Notes under the pieces: model-generated
Told to the model about the DNA's origin: nothing
Seen by the model: only the letters and a program-made list of their open reading frames with translations
Databases searched by the model: none
Shown here: piece by piece, positions 1 to 5,957 of the stretch
Position numbering within the stretch: position 1 is the first letter of the stretch
Layout: each line of letters opens with the position of its first letter
Origin: JBCBUE01 sp039818285
GTDB taxonomy: Bacteria; Planctomycetota; Phycisphaerae; Phycisphaerales; Phycisphaeraceae
Length of the DNA stretch: 18,924 bases
Direction of reading: 5' to 3'
NCBI GenBank assembly: GCA_039818285.1
Contig: JBCBUE010000064.1
Span: 1-18,924, forward strand
Program-made: the position numbers and the translations under genes

Positions 1-1
1 C

Positions 2-493
2 ACCAGGCCGTCTACGGGCGATTTCGATCAAGACGGTGTCCTGACCCTGGCTGACCTGGAGCTGCTTCGCGACATGGTGAATGCCGGGTCGAACGACGCG
101 GCGTTCGATCTGTCGTCGCCCGTAGACGGCCTGGTGGACAGCGGCGACCTGGCCACTTGGGTGGAAGAGCTGTTCGGCAGCGCCCTGGGCGACGCCAATC
201 TCGACGGCGCGATCAACGGCTTAGACGCGGGGATCGTGCTGGGCAACTTCGGCGTTGCCGACGCCAGCTGGGGGACCGGCGACTTCAACGGCGACGGCGT
301 GGTCAACGGCCTGGACGCGGGGATCGTGCTGGGCAACTTCGGCTTCGGCGCCGTCGGCCTAGACGCCCAAGCGCTGCTCGCGAGCGACGCCGAGCTCGCG
401 GCCGTGGCGACTTTCGCCGTCCCCGAACCTGCTTCTCTGGCACTGTTGGGGCTTGCCCTGGGTGTCGTTGGTCTGCGCCGTCGCTCGGCCTGA
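2..493 (+). CDS. Dockerin-like PEP-CTERM surface protein, 3' part
   Basis: The frame is open from the window edge, so only the last 163 residues are seen. They hold several Ca-binding-loop-like repeats of the D-x-[DN]-x-D-G dockerin/EF-hand type: DFDQDG near residue 7, GDANLDGAINGLDAG and GDFNGDGVVNGLDAG, the last two being 30-residue tandem copies. The C-terminus is a PEP-CTERM sorting signal: VPEP, a hydrophobic Ala/Leu/Gly/Val segment, then RRRSA. By family knowledge such signals direct export and exosortase-dependent processing, so the protein probably sits on or is released from the surface. The catalytic or binding domain lies upstream of the window and cannot be named. A terminator-like hairpin follows. 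The architecture is typical of planctomycete and verrucomicrobial extracellular proteins. Confidence 0.85.
   Translation, partial: TRPSTGDFDQDGVLTLADLELLRDMVNAGSNDAAFDLSSPVDGLVDSGDLATWVEELFGSALGDANLDGAINGLDAGIVLGNFGVADASWGTGDFNGDGVVNGLDAGIVLGNFGFGAVGLDAQALLASDAELAAVATFAVPEPASLALLGLALGVVGLRRRSA
224..253 (+). repeat. Direct repeat copy 1 (dockerin repeat)
   Basis: This 30-nt stretch, encoding part of GLDAGIVLGNFG, is identical to 314-343, exactly 90 nt downstream. It reflects a recent or conserved duplication of a 30-residue dockerin-like unit inside the PEP-CTERM gene. Confidence 0.9.
314..343 (+). repeat. Direct repeat copy 2 (dockerin repeat)
   Basis: Second exact copy of the 30-nt unit at 224-253, in the same reading frame, spacing 90 nt. 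Confidence 0.9.
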
Positions 494-515
494 GTGTCCG
501 AATGGTAAATCCAAG

Positions 516-566
516 GCTGCGGCAAGCGTTGCTGGCCGCGGCACTGTCAGACTTCTGTTTCGTGTT
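516..566 (+). terminator. Terminator-like hairpin after PEP-CTERM gene
   Basis: GCTGCGGC (516-523) pairs with GCCGCGGC (535-542) through eight base pairs with one G-U, and an inner AGC/GCT pairing extends the stem. A T-rich stretch with TTT and TTTT runs follows at 551-566. The T run starts about 8 nt after the stem, later than in a classic intrinsic terminator, so the call is tentative. Confidence 0.4.
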
Positions 567-693
567 TTGAAATGCGTTTACACCCTGACCCCTCGGGATC
601 ATTGGTCCACCTGTTGTGAGAGGATCGGGGGTGAGTAGTTCGCTCGCTGAGCCGGAGAGATGATCGCCGCGCTGTGCGCCTACATCCGTTTCA

Positions 694-779
694 GTACCAG
701 TTGGTGTGCGAGTCTTTGCTTCATCCGGCCAGGCTATCCTGGCCGGATGAAGCTCCAAAGCTCACCCTCCGATTGGTAC
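694..779. repeat. 86-nt imperfect inverted repeat with perfect 16-bp core
   Basis: The core GCTTCATCCGGCCAGG (718-733) is followed by the loop CTAT and its exact reverse complement (738-753). Outside it, CTTT/AAAG pair across a 3-nt bulge, scattered pairs continue, and the ends GTACCA (694-699) and TGGTAC (774-779) match perfectly. No T tract follows on either strand, so it is not a simple intrinsic terminator. It could be a REP/MITE-like palindromic element or a structured RNA. Confidence 0.75.
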
Positions 780-958
780 GGGTTCGGGGACAAGCGCACA
801 CAGGCACGAGAGACACTCGCTCAATGGGGGCGAGTTATCCGTCATCTACGCCCGCGTGAGATTCTCACGGAGACACCCGGAATCACGAGAAAGCCGCGGG
901 GAAACAGCGATTCAGGCTGATGACTGGGGACACAATCGTGTCATATCAAGGACGTAAG

Positions 959-1045
959 CGGTGGGGAAGGGATTCGAACCCTTGGTGACCCGAAGGCCAC
1001 GGCGGTTTTCAAGACCGCTGCATTCAACCACTCTGCCACCCCACC
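959..1045 (-). tRNA. trnS(uga): tRNA-Ser (anticodon UGA)
   Basis: Read on the minus strand, the acceptor stem GGTGGGG (1045-1039) pairs with CCCCACC (966-960) and is followed by discriminator G73. The anticodon arm is GCGGT-CT-TGA-AA-ACCGC, giving UGA. A long variable arm, as expected for a class II serine tRNA, lies between the anticodon and T arms, and the T arm is AAGGG-TTCGAAT-CCCTT. CCA is not encoded. Length 87 nt. Confidence 0.95.
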
Positions 1046-1141
1046 GTGGGTGGCGACGCCGCGTCCAGCCAACGGCGTCGGGCCGTGAAGTCTAACCCGC
1101 CGCGGGAGATGCGAGCACGGCGTCGGCGGCTGATTGGCCGC

Positions 1142-1147
1142 TATCCT
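1142..1147 (+). promoter_or_regulatory. -10 element TATCCT, leaderless start of fcl
   Basis: TATCCT ends 7 nt before the ATG at 1155, which would put the transcription start at or one base before the start codon. No SD is present between them. One of seven similar placements in the window. Confidence 0.55.
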
Positions 1148-1154
1148 GCCGGGC

Positions 1155-2135
1155 ATGAGCATCGTCGATTGGTCCAGCGATCGCGTCGTCGTCACGGGCG
1201 GCGCCGGGTTCCTCGGGGGGTTCGTGTGCGAGGCGTTACGCCGACGCGGCGTCGGCGACGACCGCCTGTTCGTCCCCCGGCGCCGGGACTACGACCTGAC
1301 CGTCGAGGCCGATGTCGCCCGGCTGTACGAGGACGCCACGCCGGACGTGGTGATCCACCTCGCGGCCGAGGTCGGCGGGATCGGCGCCAACCGCGAGCAC
1401 CCCGGTCGGTTCTTCTACGCCAACGCCGCGATGGGCATGCACCTCATCGAGCACGGGCGCCGCCGTGGCATCAAGCAGTTCGTGCAGACCGGCACCGTCT
1501 GCGCCTATCCCAAGCACTGCCCCACGCCCTTCCGCGAAGAGACCATGTGGGACGGCTACCCCGAGGAGACCAACGCCCCGTACGGCGTCGCCAAGAAATC
1601 CCTGTTCGTCATGCTCGACGGCTACCGCCGCGAGTACGGCATGAACGCCGCGGTGGTCGTGCCGGTGAACCTCTACGGCCCGAACGACAACTTTGACCTG
1701 CACACCTCCCACGTCATCCCCGCCCTGATCCGCAAGTGCGTCGAAGCCCGCGAGGCCGATGCCGAGAAGATCGAGTGCTGGGGCACGGGGTCGGCGTCGC
1801 GCGAGTTCCTCTACGTCGAGGACGCGGCCGAGGGCATCGTCACCGCGGCCGAGACCATGGCCGACCCCGACCCGATCAACCTCGGCAACGGCCGCGAGGT
1901 CACCATCAAGGAACTGGTCGAGACGATCGTGCGGCTCACGGGGTTTGCCGGCCGGATCGAGTGGGACCCGACCAAGCCTGACGGCCAGCCGCGGCGGTGC
2001 CTGGACGTGTCGCGCGCCCGCGATCGGCTCGGCTGGTCTGCCAAGGTTGAACTCGAGGAGGGGCTGGCGAAGACGATCGCCTACTTCGAGGAGCAACGCC
2101 GGGCCGGGACGATCCGCGAGGTCGTGTACGGCTGA
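1155..2135 (+). CDS. fcl: GDP-L-fucose synthase
   Basis: An extended-SDR epimerase/reductase that should convert GDP-4-keto-6-deoxymannose to GDP-L-fucose with NADPH in the cytoplasm. The 326-aa protein has the nucleotide-binding GGAGFLG (residues 15-21) and the catalytic pair of YGVAKK (Tyr143, Lys147). CAYPK contains the Cys aligned with Cys109 of the E. coli enzyme. NLYGPNDNF and TSHVIPAL carry the conserved His (about 186), and REFLYVEDAAEG and KPDGQPRRCLD are typical of the family. I chose ATG 1155 over an in-frame TTG at 1134, because TATCCT lies 7 nt before it and the Rossmann fold starts close to this ATG. The gene stands alone; GDP-mannose dehydratase is not in the window. Fucose could feed the surface glycans suggested by the transferases further on. 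Confidence 0.92.
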   Translation: MSIVDWSSDRVVVTGGAGFLGGFVCEALRRRGVGDDRLFVPRRRDYDLTVEADVARLYEDATPDVVIHLAAEVGGIGANREHPGRFFYANAAMGMHLIEHGRRRGIKQFVQTGTVCAYPKHCPTPFREETMWDGYPEETNAPYGVAKKSLFVMLDGYRREYGMNAAVVVPVNLYGPNDNFDLHTSHVIPALIRKCVEAREADAEKIECWGTGSASREFLYVEDAAEGIVTAAETMADPDPINLGNGREVTIKELVETIVRLTGFAGRIEWDPTKPDGQPRRCLDVSRARDRLGWSAKVELEEGLAKTIAYFEEQRRAGTIREVVYG

Positions 2136-2355
2136 GCGCCGGGCGTCGCCTCGAAACGGGGCGTGAGGCCGGGTGTTGGCGGCTGAATGAAGACGGAAGC
2201 GAGGGGCGCGGGAGGGAGGGCCATCGCGGCGTCGCGGGAATATCTGGGCACGGGGCACAATTGTTGTTGCAACAGGCACCCGGGCGAGGACGCCTTGCCT
2301 ACCGTTCCCTCCCCGCGGCGGCGCGTCGCGGCCCACCCTCACGAGGAGCCCCCTC

Positions 2356-3099
2356 ATGTCCATCGATCCGCAAGGCAAAGTCGCTCTGGTCACCGGCGCC
2401 AACCGTGGCATCGGCAAGTCGATCGTCGAAGGCCTCATCGGCGCCGGCGCCGTCAAGGTCTACGCCGCCGTCCGCAACCCCGCCTCCGCCCAGCCGCTCG
2501 TCGACGCACACGGCGACAAGGTCGTGCCAATCGAGCTCGACCTCGGCAAGCCCGAGACCATCACCGCCGCCGCCGCGACCGCCAGCGACGTGCACATCGT
2601 CGTCAACAACGCCGGCGTCCTGAAGACCGCCGACCCACTCGATCCCGGCGTCTTCGAGGCCTATGCCTACGAGAACGAGATCAACGTGCACGGCCTGCTC
2701 CGCATGGCGCACGCCTTCGCCCCGGTGCTGAAGCAGAACGGCGGCGGCGCGTTCGCCCAGCTCAACTCCGTCGCCTCGATGCGCAACTTCGCTGACTTCG
2801 CGTCGTACTCGGCCAGCAAGGCGGCGGCCTATTCGTTCACGCAGGGCCTGGCCGACAAGCTCAAGGAGCAAGGCACCCACGTCGTGTCGGTCCACCCCGG
2901 CCCGATCGCGACCGACATGGCGACCGACGCCGGCCTGGGTGAGATCGCCGAGCCCGCTGACGTCGTCGCCGACGGCCTGATCGCCGCCCTCAAGGCCCGC
3001 GAGATGCACGTCTTCCCCGACTCGATGGCCCGCAACTTCTGGGAGCCCTACCAGCACTTCGCCAAGGGCGTCGTTGAGGTGCAGATGTCCGAGGGGTAA
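2356..3099 (+). CDS. Short-chain dehydrogenase/reductase
   Basis: A classical SDR of 247 aa, probably a cytoplasmic NAD(P)H-dependent oxidoreductase; the substrate is unknown. It shows the cofactor motif TGANRGIG (13-20), NNAG (84-87), a conserved Asn at 110, the catalytic Ser138 and the YSASK motif (Tyr151, Lys155), followed by HPGPIATDM as in many SDRs that act on small carbonyl compounds. The start ATG is supported by a GAGGAG SD about 8 nt upstream. It is separated from fcl by 220 nt without visible features and closed by a strong hairpin, so it is probably monocistronic. The family is certain, the role is not. Confidence 0.9.
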   Translation: MSIDPQGKVALVTGANRGIGKSIVEGLIGAGAVKVYAAVRNPASAQPLVDAHGDKVVPIELDLGKPETITAAAATASDVHIVVNNAGVLKTADPLDPGVFEAYAYENEINVHGLLRMAHAFAPVLKQNGGGAFAQLNSVASMRNFADFASYSASKAAAYSFTQGLADKLKEQGTHVVSVHPGPIATDMATDAGLGEIAEPADVVADGLIAALKAREMHVFPDSMARNFWEPYQHFAKGVVEVQMSEG

Positions 3100-3123
3100 G
3101 CCATACCAACCAACGCCATCCGT

Positions 3124-3157
3124 GAAGAAGCCTCGCGCGTCTGCGGGGCTTCTTCTT
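3124..3157 (+). terminator. Intrinsic terminator after SDR gene
   Basis: GAAGAAGCC (3124-3132) pairs with GGCTTCTTC (3147-3155), and inner pairs extend the stem to about 13 bp around a GCGTCT loop. The T-rich 3' arm is TTCTTCTT. It lies 25 nt after the SDR stop codon. Confidence 0.75.
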
Positions 3158-3166
3158 GCGCCGGTG

Positions 3167-3172
3167 TATGGT
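3167..3172 (+). promoter_or_regulatory. -10 element TATGGT, leaderless start of GNAT gene
   Basis: TATGGT ends 8 nt before the ATG at 3181 and there is no SD. It sits immediately after the SDR terminator, as expected for a new transcription unit. Confidence 0.55.
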
Positions 3173-3180
3173 CCCCGACC

Positions 3181-3699
3181 ATGAAGACGCCGACGCCCAC
3201 GCTGCGCCCGCTTGTTTCCAGCGATCAGGCGTTGCTGTGGGAGGCGTTCTACCTGGCGCTGTGGGATGCGCCGGACGAGCCGCGTCGACCTCGCAGGATC
3301 CTGCACAAGCCGGAGATCGCCTGCTTCGCCGCCGGCTGGGGGTCGCAACCCGATGACGCGGGGCTCGTCGCCGTGATCGACGACCGGCCGGCGGGCGTGG
3401 TGTGGAGCCGGCTGCTACGCCCGCCGCTGGGTGGCAGCGCGTTCTACGACAAACACACCCCGCAGGTCGGGATCGCCGTGTTCCCGCCCTACCGCGGCCA
3501 CCACGTGGGTGAGCGGCTGTTCGAGCATCACCTCGATGAACTGCGCCAGCGCTACCGCCGCGTCTCGCTCGGCGTGCACAAGCGCAATGAAGTCGCGCTG
3601 GCGATGTACCTGCATCATGGCTTCAAGCCGTTCGCCGAGCCGGACGGTCATCTGGCGATGGTGCTCTCACTCGACATCACATCAACCGTGGCGGACTAG
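3181..3699 (+). CDS. GNAT-family N-acetyltransferase
   Basis: A 172-aa acetyl-CoA-dependent acetyltransferase-like protein. The region VGIAVFPPYRGHHVGERLFEHH (residues 96-117) fits GNAT motif A, with RGHHVG in the place of the acetyl-CoA pyrophosphate-binding Q/R-x-x-G-x-G/A loop. NEVALAMYLHHGFKPF fits motif B (N..A..MY...GF). The substrate cannot be told. The ATG has no SD but is preceded by TATGGT at leaderless distance. Its TAG stop overlaps the stop of the convergent gene within a single CTAG. Confidence 0.85.
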   Translation: MKTPTPTLRPLVSSDQALLWEAFYLALWDAPDEPRRPRRILHKPEIACFAAGWGSQPDDAGLVAVIDDRPAGVVWSRLLRPPLGGSAFYDKHTPQVGIAVFPPYRGHHVGERLFEHHLDELRQRYRRVSLGVHKRNEVALAMYLHHGFKPFAEPDGHLAMVLSLDITSTVAD

Positions 3700-4196
3700 A
3701 TGAGGCCGACACCTTCGATCGGTGCGAAGATCAGTTTGTCGATCAGTTGCCACGAACGGGGGTAACCCAGCAGGACTGTCAGCGCCAGCGCAGCAAAGTA
3801 GCGTTGATGCCAAGCGTGTCGTGCGTTTCGCATCGCCGCGACACAAGCGCCAAAGGCCGCGATGAAGAGTGGCCCGAGCACAAGCAGGCCGCTCAAGTCA
3901 TGACTCAGCTCGTACGGGTCAACAATGACGCCCCATGTATTTCGGGCCACCCCGGGGTACCCGTGCGCACGATAAACACGCCCGACGCCGTAATACAACT
4001 CGGTCATCACTACTGTGGCAATCGAAAGCACCGACGCCGTGGCAGCATCCCACGGGAACCTCCACGGGTATCGATCGAACGTCCGCGGATCGTCGGCATC
4101 AAACGGTTGGCCGCACTCCGGGCACGCTCGGGCGATCAAACCCTTTAGACAGTAGCTACAGCGCTTGCAATAGATCGATGGTGCCGGCCCGGTCAT
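3696..4196 (-). CDS. Zinc-ribbon membrane protein, function unknown
   Basis: A 166-aa protein whose N-terminus has a CxxC...CxxC zinc-ribbon pattern (Cys10, Cys13, Cys25, Cys28, with an extra Cys16) ending in CPECGQPFD. This head is common in planctomycete membrane proteins of unknown role. Three hydrophobic segments follow, at about residues 49-72, 100-125 and 132-148, so it is probably an inner-membrane protein with the ribbon on one face. The start ATG at 4196 has only a misplaced GGGAG touching it, but TAGGCT ends 6 nt upstream, which suggests a leaderless mRNA. Its base composition is less GC-rich than its neighbours. Confidence 0.8.
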   Translation of the reverse strand: MTGPAPSIYCKRCSYCLKGLIARACPECGQPFDADDPRTFDRYPWRFPWDAATASVLSIATVVMTELYYGVGRVYRAHGYPGVARNTWGVIVDPYELSHDLSGLLVLGPLFIAAFGACVAAMRNARHAWHQRYFAALALTVLLGYPRSWQLIDKLIFAPIEGVGLI

Positions 4197-4202
4197 CTCC
4201 CA

Positions 4203-4208
4203 AGCCTA
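4203..4208 (-). promoter_or_regulatory. -10 element TAGGCT, leaderless start of zinc-ribbon gene
   Basis: On the minus strand TAGGCT ends 6 nt before the ATG at 4196, placing the start site on the A of the ATG. It lies just beyond the T tract of the terminator at 4221-4252, so the zinc-ribbon gene appears to have its own promoter. Confidence 0.55.
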
Positions 4209-4220
4209 TCGCAGCACCCA

Positions 4221-4252
4221 ACAAAAACGACCCGCGGGCGGGAGCCCACGGG
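4221..4252 (-). terminator. Intrinsic terminator of the Cys-cluster ORF unit
   Basis: On the minus strand CCCGTGGGC pairs with GCCCGCGGG (one mismatch) around a TCCC loop, followed directly by TCGTTTTGT. This is a clear hairpin plus T tract about 60 nt after the stop of the 42-aa ORF. Confidence 0.75.
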
Positions 4253-4285
4253 CCGTAGAGGAATCTGTCGGAACGGAAGTTGCGC

Positions 4286-4310
4286 GGGGCGTCGGCCCCG
4301 TCGAGCCGAC
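4286..4310 (-). other. Two mutually exclusive hairpins after the Cys-cluster ORF
   Basis: On the minus strand GTCGGC (4310-4305) can pair with GCCGAC (4296-4291). Alternatively GGGGC (4299-4295) can pair with GCCCC (4290-4286). The two hairpins share bases 4295-4296, so only one can form. The layout resembles an RNA switch ahead of the terminator, but could be chance in GC-rich DNA. Confidence 0.35.
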
Positions 4311-4439
4311 TTAGCGCAGGGCTTCCGCAGCCGTGTTATTGCTCAGAGAAACAGACGTCGCGCGTCGAGCGGAGCGATTCGAGCCGAGCTCGACGCGGTC
4401 CGGGGTCTCGTGGCAACAACAACAGTCACAATCGGTCAT
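4311..4439 (-). CDS. 42-aa cysteine-cluster peptide with perfect Shine-Dalgarno
   Basis: A small ORF from ATG 4439 to TAA 4311. The peptide begins MTDCDCCCCHET, giving five Cys in residues 4-9 plus His10, and continues with a polar Ser/Thr/Arg/Asn tail without a membrane segment. Directly before the ATG is AAAGGAGGTGATCC, the full complement of the usual 16S rRNA 3' end, much stronger than any other SD in the window. A promoter at 4574-4603 and a terminator at 4221-4252 complete the unit. It could be a metal-binding or redox micropeptide, a modified peptide precursor, or a cysteine-sensing leader peptide (poly-Cys leaders acting as attenuators are known in mycobacteria). I do not recognise a family. 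The Cys codons lie far from the terminator, which weakens a classic attenuation model. Confidence 0.65.
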   Translation of the reverse strand: MTDCDCCCCHETPDRVELGSNRSARRATSVSLSNNTAAEALR

Positions 4440-4453
4440 GGATCACCTCCTTT
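4440..4453 (-). promoter_or_regulatory. Full-length Shine-Dalgarno of the 42-aa ORF
   Basis: On the minus strand AAAGGAGGTGATCC abuts the ATG at 4439. It can pair along its whole length with the conserved 16S tail GGATCACCTCCTTT. The GGAGG core is about 6 nt from the start codon, a normal spacing. Confidence 0.75.
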
Positions 4454-4573
4454 CGGGGGGTGCGTCCCAGCCGTCGCCGGTGGTCCCGCCGCGAGCCGCC
4501 GACAGACGGCGTGGGGCGGGGTCGGCCGCCGGGGTGTTCCAGCCCCGGATCGTCTCCGGGGCACGTCTGCTGA

Positions 4574-4603
4574 ACGTTATCGGTCGTCGGGGCCCCGGGT
4601 CAA
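4574..4603 (-). promoter_or_regulatory. Sigma-70-type promoter for the Cys-cluster ORF unit
   Basis: On the minus strand TTGACC (4603-4598) is followed after 18 nt by TAACGT (4579-4574), or after 16 nt by GATAAC. Transcription would start near 4567, giving a leader of about 128 nt that includes a GC-rich hairpin near 4543-4561 before the SD. Confidence 0.5.
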
Positions 4604-4669
4604 TAGACAGGCGCCGGCCGCGACGAAAACGCCGCGCCGCTCGTCTGAGAGGGGGTTGTGGCGGCCGGG

Positions 4670-5173
4670 TTAGGCCGGCTCGTAGCCGGCGATCGCCTCG
4701 GGCGGGTTGAGCAGGAACTTGTGCTTGCGCTTGTAGAGGTCGTTGAGGTGCTCGAACTCGAAGCCGGCCGAGGGGGTGAACAGGCACCAGTGGACGTCGA
4801 CGGCGCACTTGGCGCCGCGGATGGCCTCGCGGATGAAGCGGTTGAGCCGGCGGATGGGGAAGGCGGCGACCATCTCGTTGCTCAAGGGCACGCAGACGGT
4901 GGGCGTCTCGATGAAGAAGACGAGATAGGCCATGGTGCCCAGCTCGGCGCCGCTCTCGGGGTGGGTGAGGTCGAACTGCAGGGCCCATTTCCAGCTCTCG
5001 CCGTGCCAGACGAGCGACCGCCGCGTGCCGGGGAAGGCGTCGAAGTCGGCGATCATCTTCTTGAACGACGCCCGCTTCTCGGCCTCGAGGGTCTTGAGCA
5101 GGGCATCGAGCTCGGGGACGGTCCAGCGATCCTCCCAGACGGAGAGGGACTTGATGACGGGGGCTTTGGCCAT
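4670..5173 (-). CDS. Conserved-looking hypothetical protein
   Basis: A 167-aa soluble protein; I do not recognise its family with confidence. It has no signal peptide or membrane segment. Visible features are a W-rich middle (WHGESWKWALQFDL, residues 56-69), a hydrophobic strand-like stretch YLVFFIETPTVCVPL and a basic C-terminus. The layout recalls small W..W domains of unknown function such as DUF3788, but this is only a resemblance. The start at ATG 5173 (MAKAPVIKSLSVWED) is chosen because the upstream in-frame extension is an Arg/Pro-rich shadow of the divergent gene. No SD and no -10 hexamer is seen. It is divergent from the TIGR04282 gene with a 66-nt gap. Confidence 0.65.
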   Translation of the reverse strand: MAKAPVIKSLSVWEDRWTVPELDALLKTLEAEKRASFKKMIADFDAFPGTRRSLVWHGESWKWALQFDLTHPESGAELGTMAYLVFFIETPTVCVPLSNEMVAAFPIRRLNRFIREAIRGAKCAVDVHWCLFTPSAGFEFEHLNDLYKRKHKFLLNPPEAIAGYEPA

Positions 5174-5226
5174 GGTGAGGTCGAGTGGGGGGCGGGTGTC
5201 GCGGAGGCACGGAATGGCGAGCCGCG

Positions 5227-5232
5227 TATGGT
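5227..5232 (+). promoter_or_regulatory. -10 element TATGGT, leaderless start of TIGR04282 gene
   Basis: TATGGT ends 7 nt before ATG 5240. An alternative in-frame ATG at 5228 lies inside this hexamer, so the promoter reading favours 5240 as the true start. No SD is present for either. Confidence 0.5.
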
Positions 5233-5239
5233 AGCGGCG

Positions 5240-5953
5240 ATGGGCGATCCACGCGGCAGGACGGGGGCGGGGGACGGCTCGGGGGCGGGGATAACGGCGG
5301 TGGTGATGGCCAAGGCCGGCGAGCCGGGGCGGGTGAAGACACGGCTGATCCCGGCGATCGGGGCCGAGGCGGCGGCGGCGGTGCACCGGGCGATGATGGC
5401 GTGCGTGCTGGCGCGACTGACGGCGGGATGGCCCGGGCCGCGGGTGGTGGCGGTGGCGGGGGCGGTGGATCGGCTGGGCGTGTCGGTCGAGGGCTGGCTG
5501 GTGGTGGATCAGGGGGACGGCGACCTCGGGGACCGGCTGGGGGTGTGGCGTGGGGGGGGGGGGGGCGGGGCGGTGGCGTTTTTCGGCGTGGACAGCCCGG
5601 ATGCGCCGGCGGGGGCGTGGGCGGGGATCGGTGACGCGTTGGCGGATGCCGACGCGGCGGTCGGGCGGGTCGAGGACGGGGGGTACTGGACGCTGGCGGC
5701 GCGGTCGGCCGATCGGGGAGCGGCGCTGCTGCGGGGGATCGACTGGGGCAGCGAGCGGGTGATGACCCAGACCCGAGCGGCGGCCGAGGGGGCGGGGCTG
5801 CGGCTGGCCGAGCTCGACGCCTGGCACGACGTCGACGACATCGGCGACCTGACGGCCCTGCGTCGACGGCTCGCGGCGGCGACCGAGCCGGAGCCCGCGT
5901 TGGCCGCGCTGCGGGCCGCGCTGGACACGACGCTCGGCCGTCTGCAACCATGA
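5240..5953 (+). CDS. TIGR04282/DUF2064-type transferase with G14 tract
   Basis: A 237-aa nucleotidyl/glycosyltransferase-like protein of the DUF2064 family (annotated elsewhere as rSAM/selenodomain-associated transferase 1). It shows the family marks AKAGEPGRVKTRL (24-36), FFGVDSPD (114-121) with the metal-binding-type Asp, and EDGGYW (145-150). The sugar or nucleotide substrate is not known. A run of 14 G (5552-5565) encodes most of a Gly-only stretch at residues 105-110, between the LGDRL motif and the GVDSP strand; this replaces the usual loop and could make the gene phase-variable. The frame is intact here. It is followed after 4 nt by the receiver gene, so the two are probably co-transcribed. 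Start 5240 is preferred to 5228 because of the TATGGT spacing. Confidence 0.8.
   Translation: MGDPRGRTGAGDGSGAGITAVVMAKAGEPGRVKTRLIPAIGAEAAAAVHRAMMACVLARLTAGWPGPRVVAVAGAVDRLGVSVEGWLVVDQGDGDLGDRLGVWRGGGGGGAVAFFGVDSPDAPAGAWAGIGDALADADAAVGRVEDGGYWTLAARSADRGAALLRGIDWGSERVMTQTRAAAEGAGLRLAELDAWHDVDDIGDLTALRRRLAAATEPEPALAALRAALDTTLGRLQP
5552..5565 (+). repeat. Homopolymer of 14 G inside coding sequence
   Basis: Fourteen consecutive G followed by C and four more G. The tract lies in frame within codons 105-109 of the TIGR04282-type gene. Such tracts slip during replication and are also error-prone in sequencing. Confidence 0.9.
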
Positions 5954-5957
5954 CCGC

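Larger units (their letters stand above)
494..958. other. Gene-free stretch between PEP-CTERM gene and tRNA-Ser
   Basis: I see no convincing gene here. Short open frames exist (for example around 660-920) but lack an SD, family features and the G/C-rich third positions of the neighbouring genes. The stretch holds the terminator-like hairpin at 516-566 and a long imperfect inverted repeat at 694-779. Confidence 0.6.

Noticed and set aside
660..920. 86-aa open frame in the gene-free stretch
   Set aside because: Runs through the inverted repeat, no SD, no recognisable domain, codon use unlike the neighbours.
1134..1154. TTG start adding 7 residues to GDP-L-fucose synthase
   Set aside because: No SD, and the TATCCT -10 element lies inside this extension; ATG 1155 fits better.
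4440..4454. Fragment of a 16S rRNA gene, because the plus strand matches the 16S 3' end
   Set aside because: The match covers only the anti-SD tail; upstream sequence is not rRNA, and on the minus strand it is a perfectly placed SD.
4543..4561. CCCCGG...CCGGGG hairpin as a terminator
   Set aside because: No T tract on either strand; probably a leader hairpin of the Cys ORF transcript.
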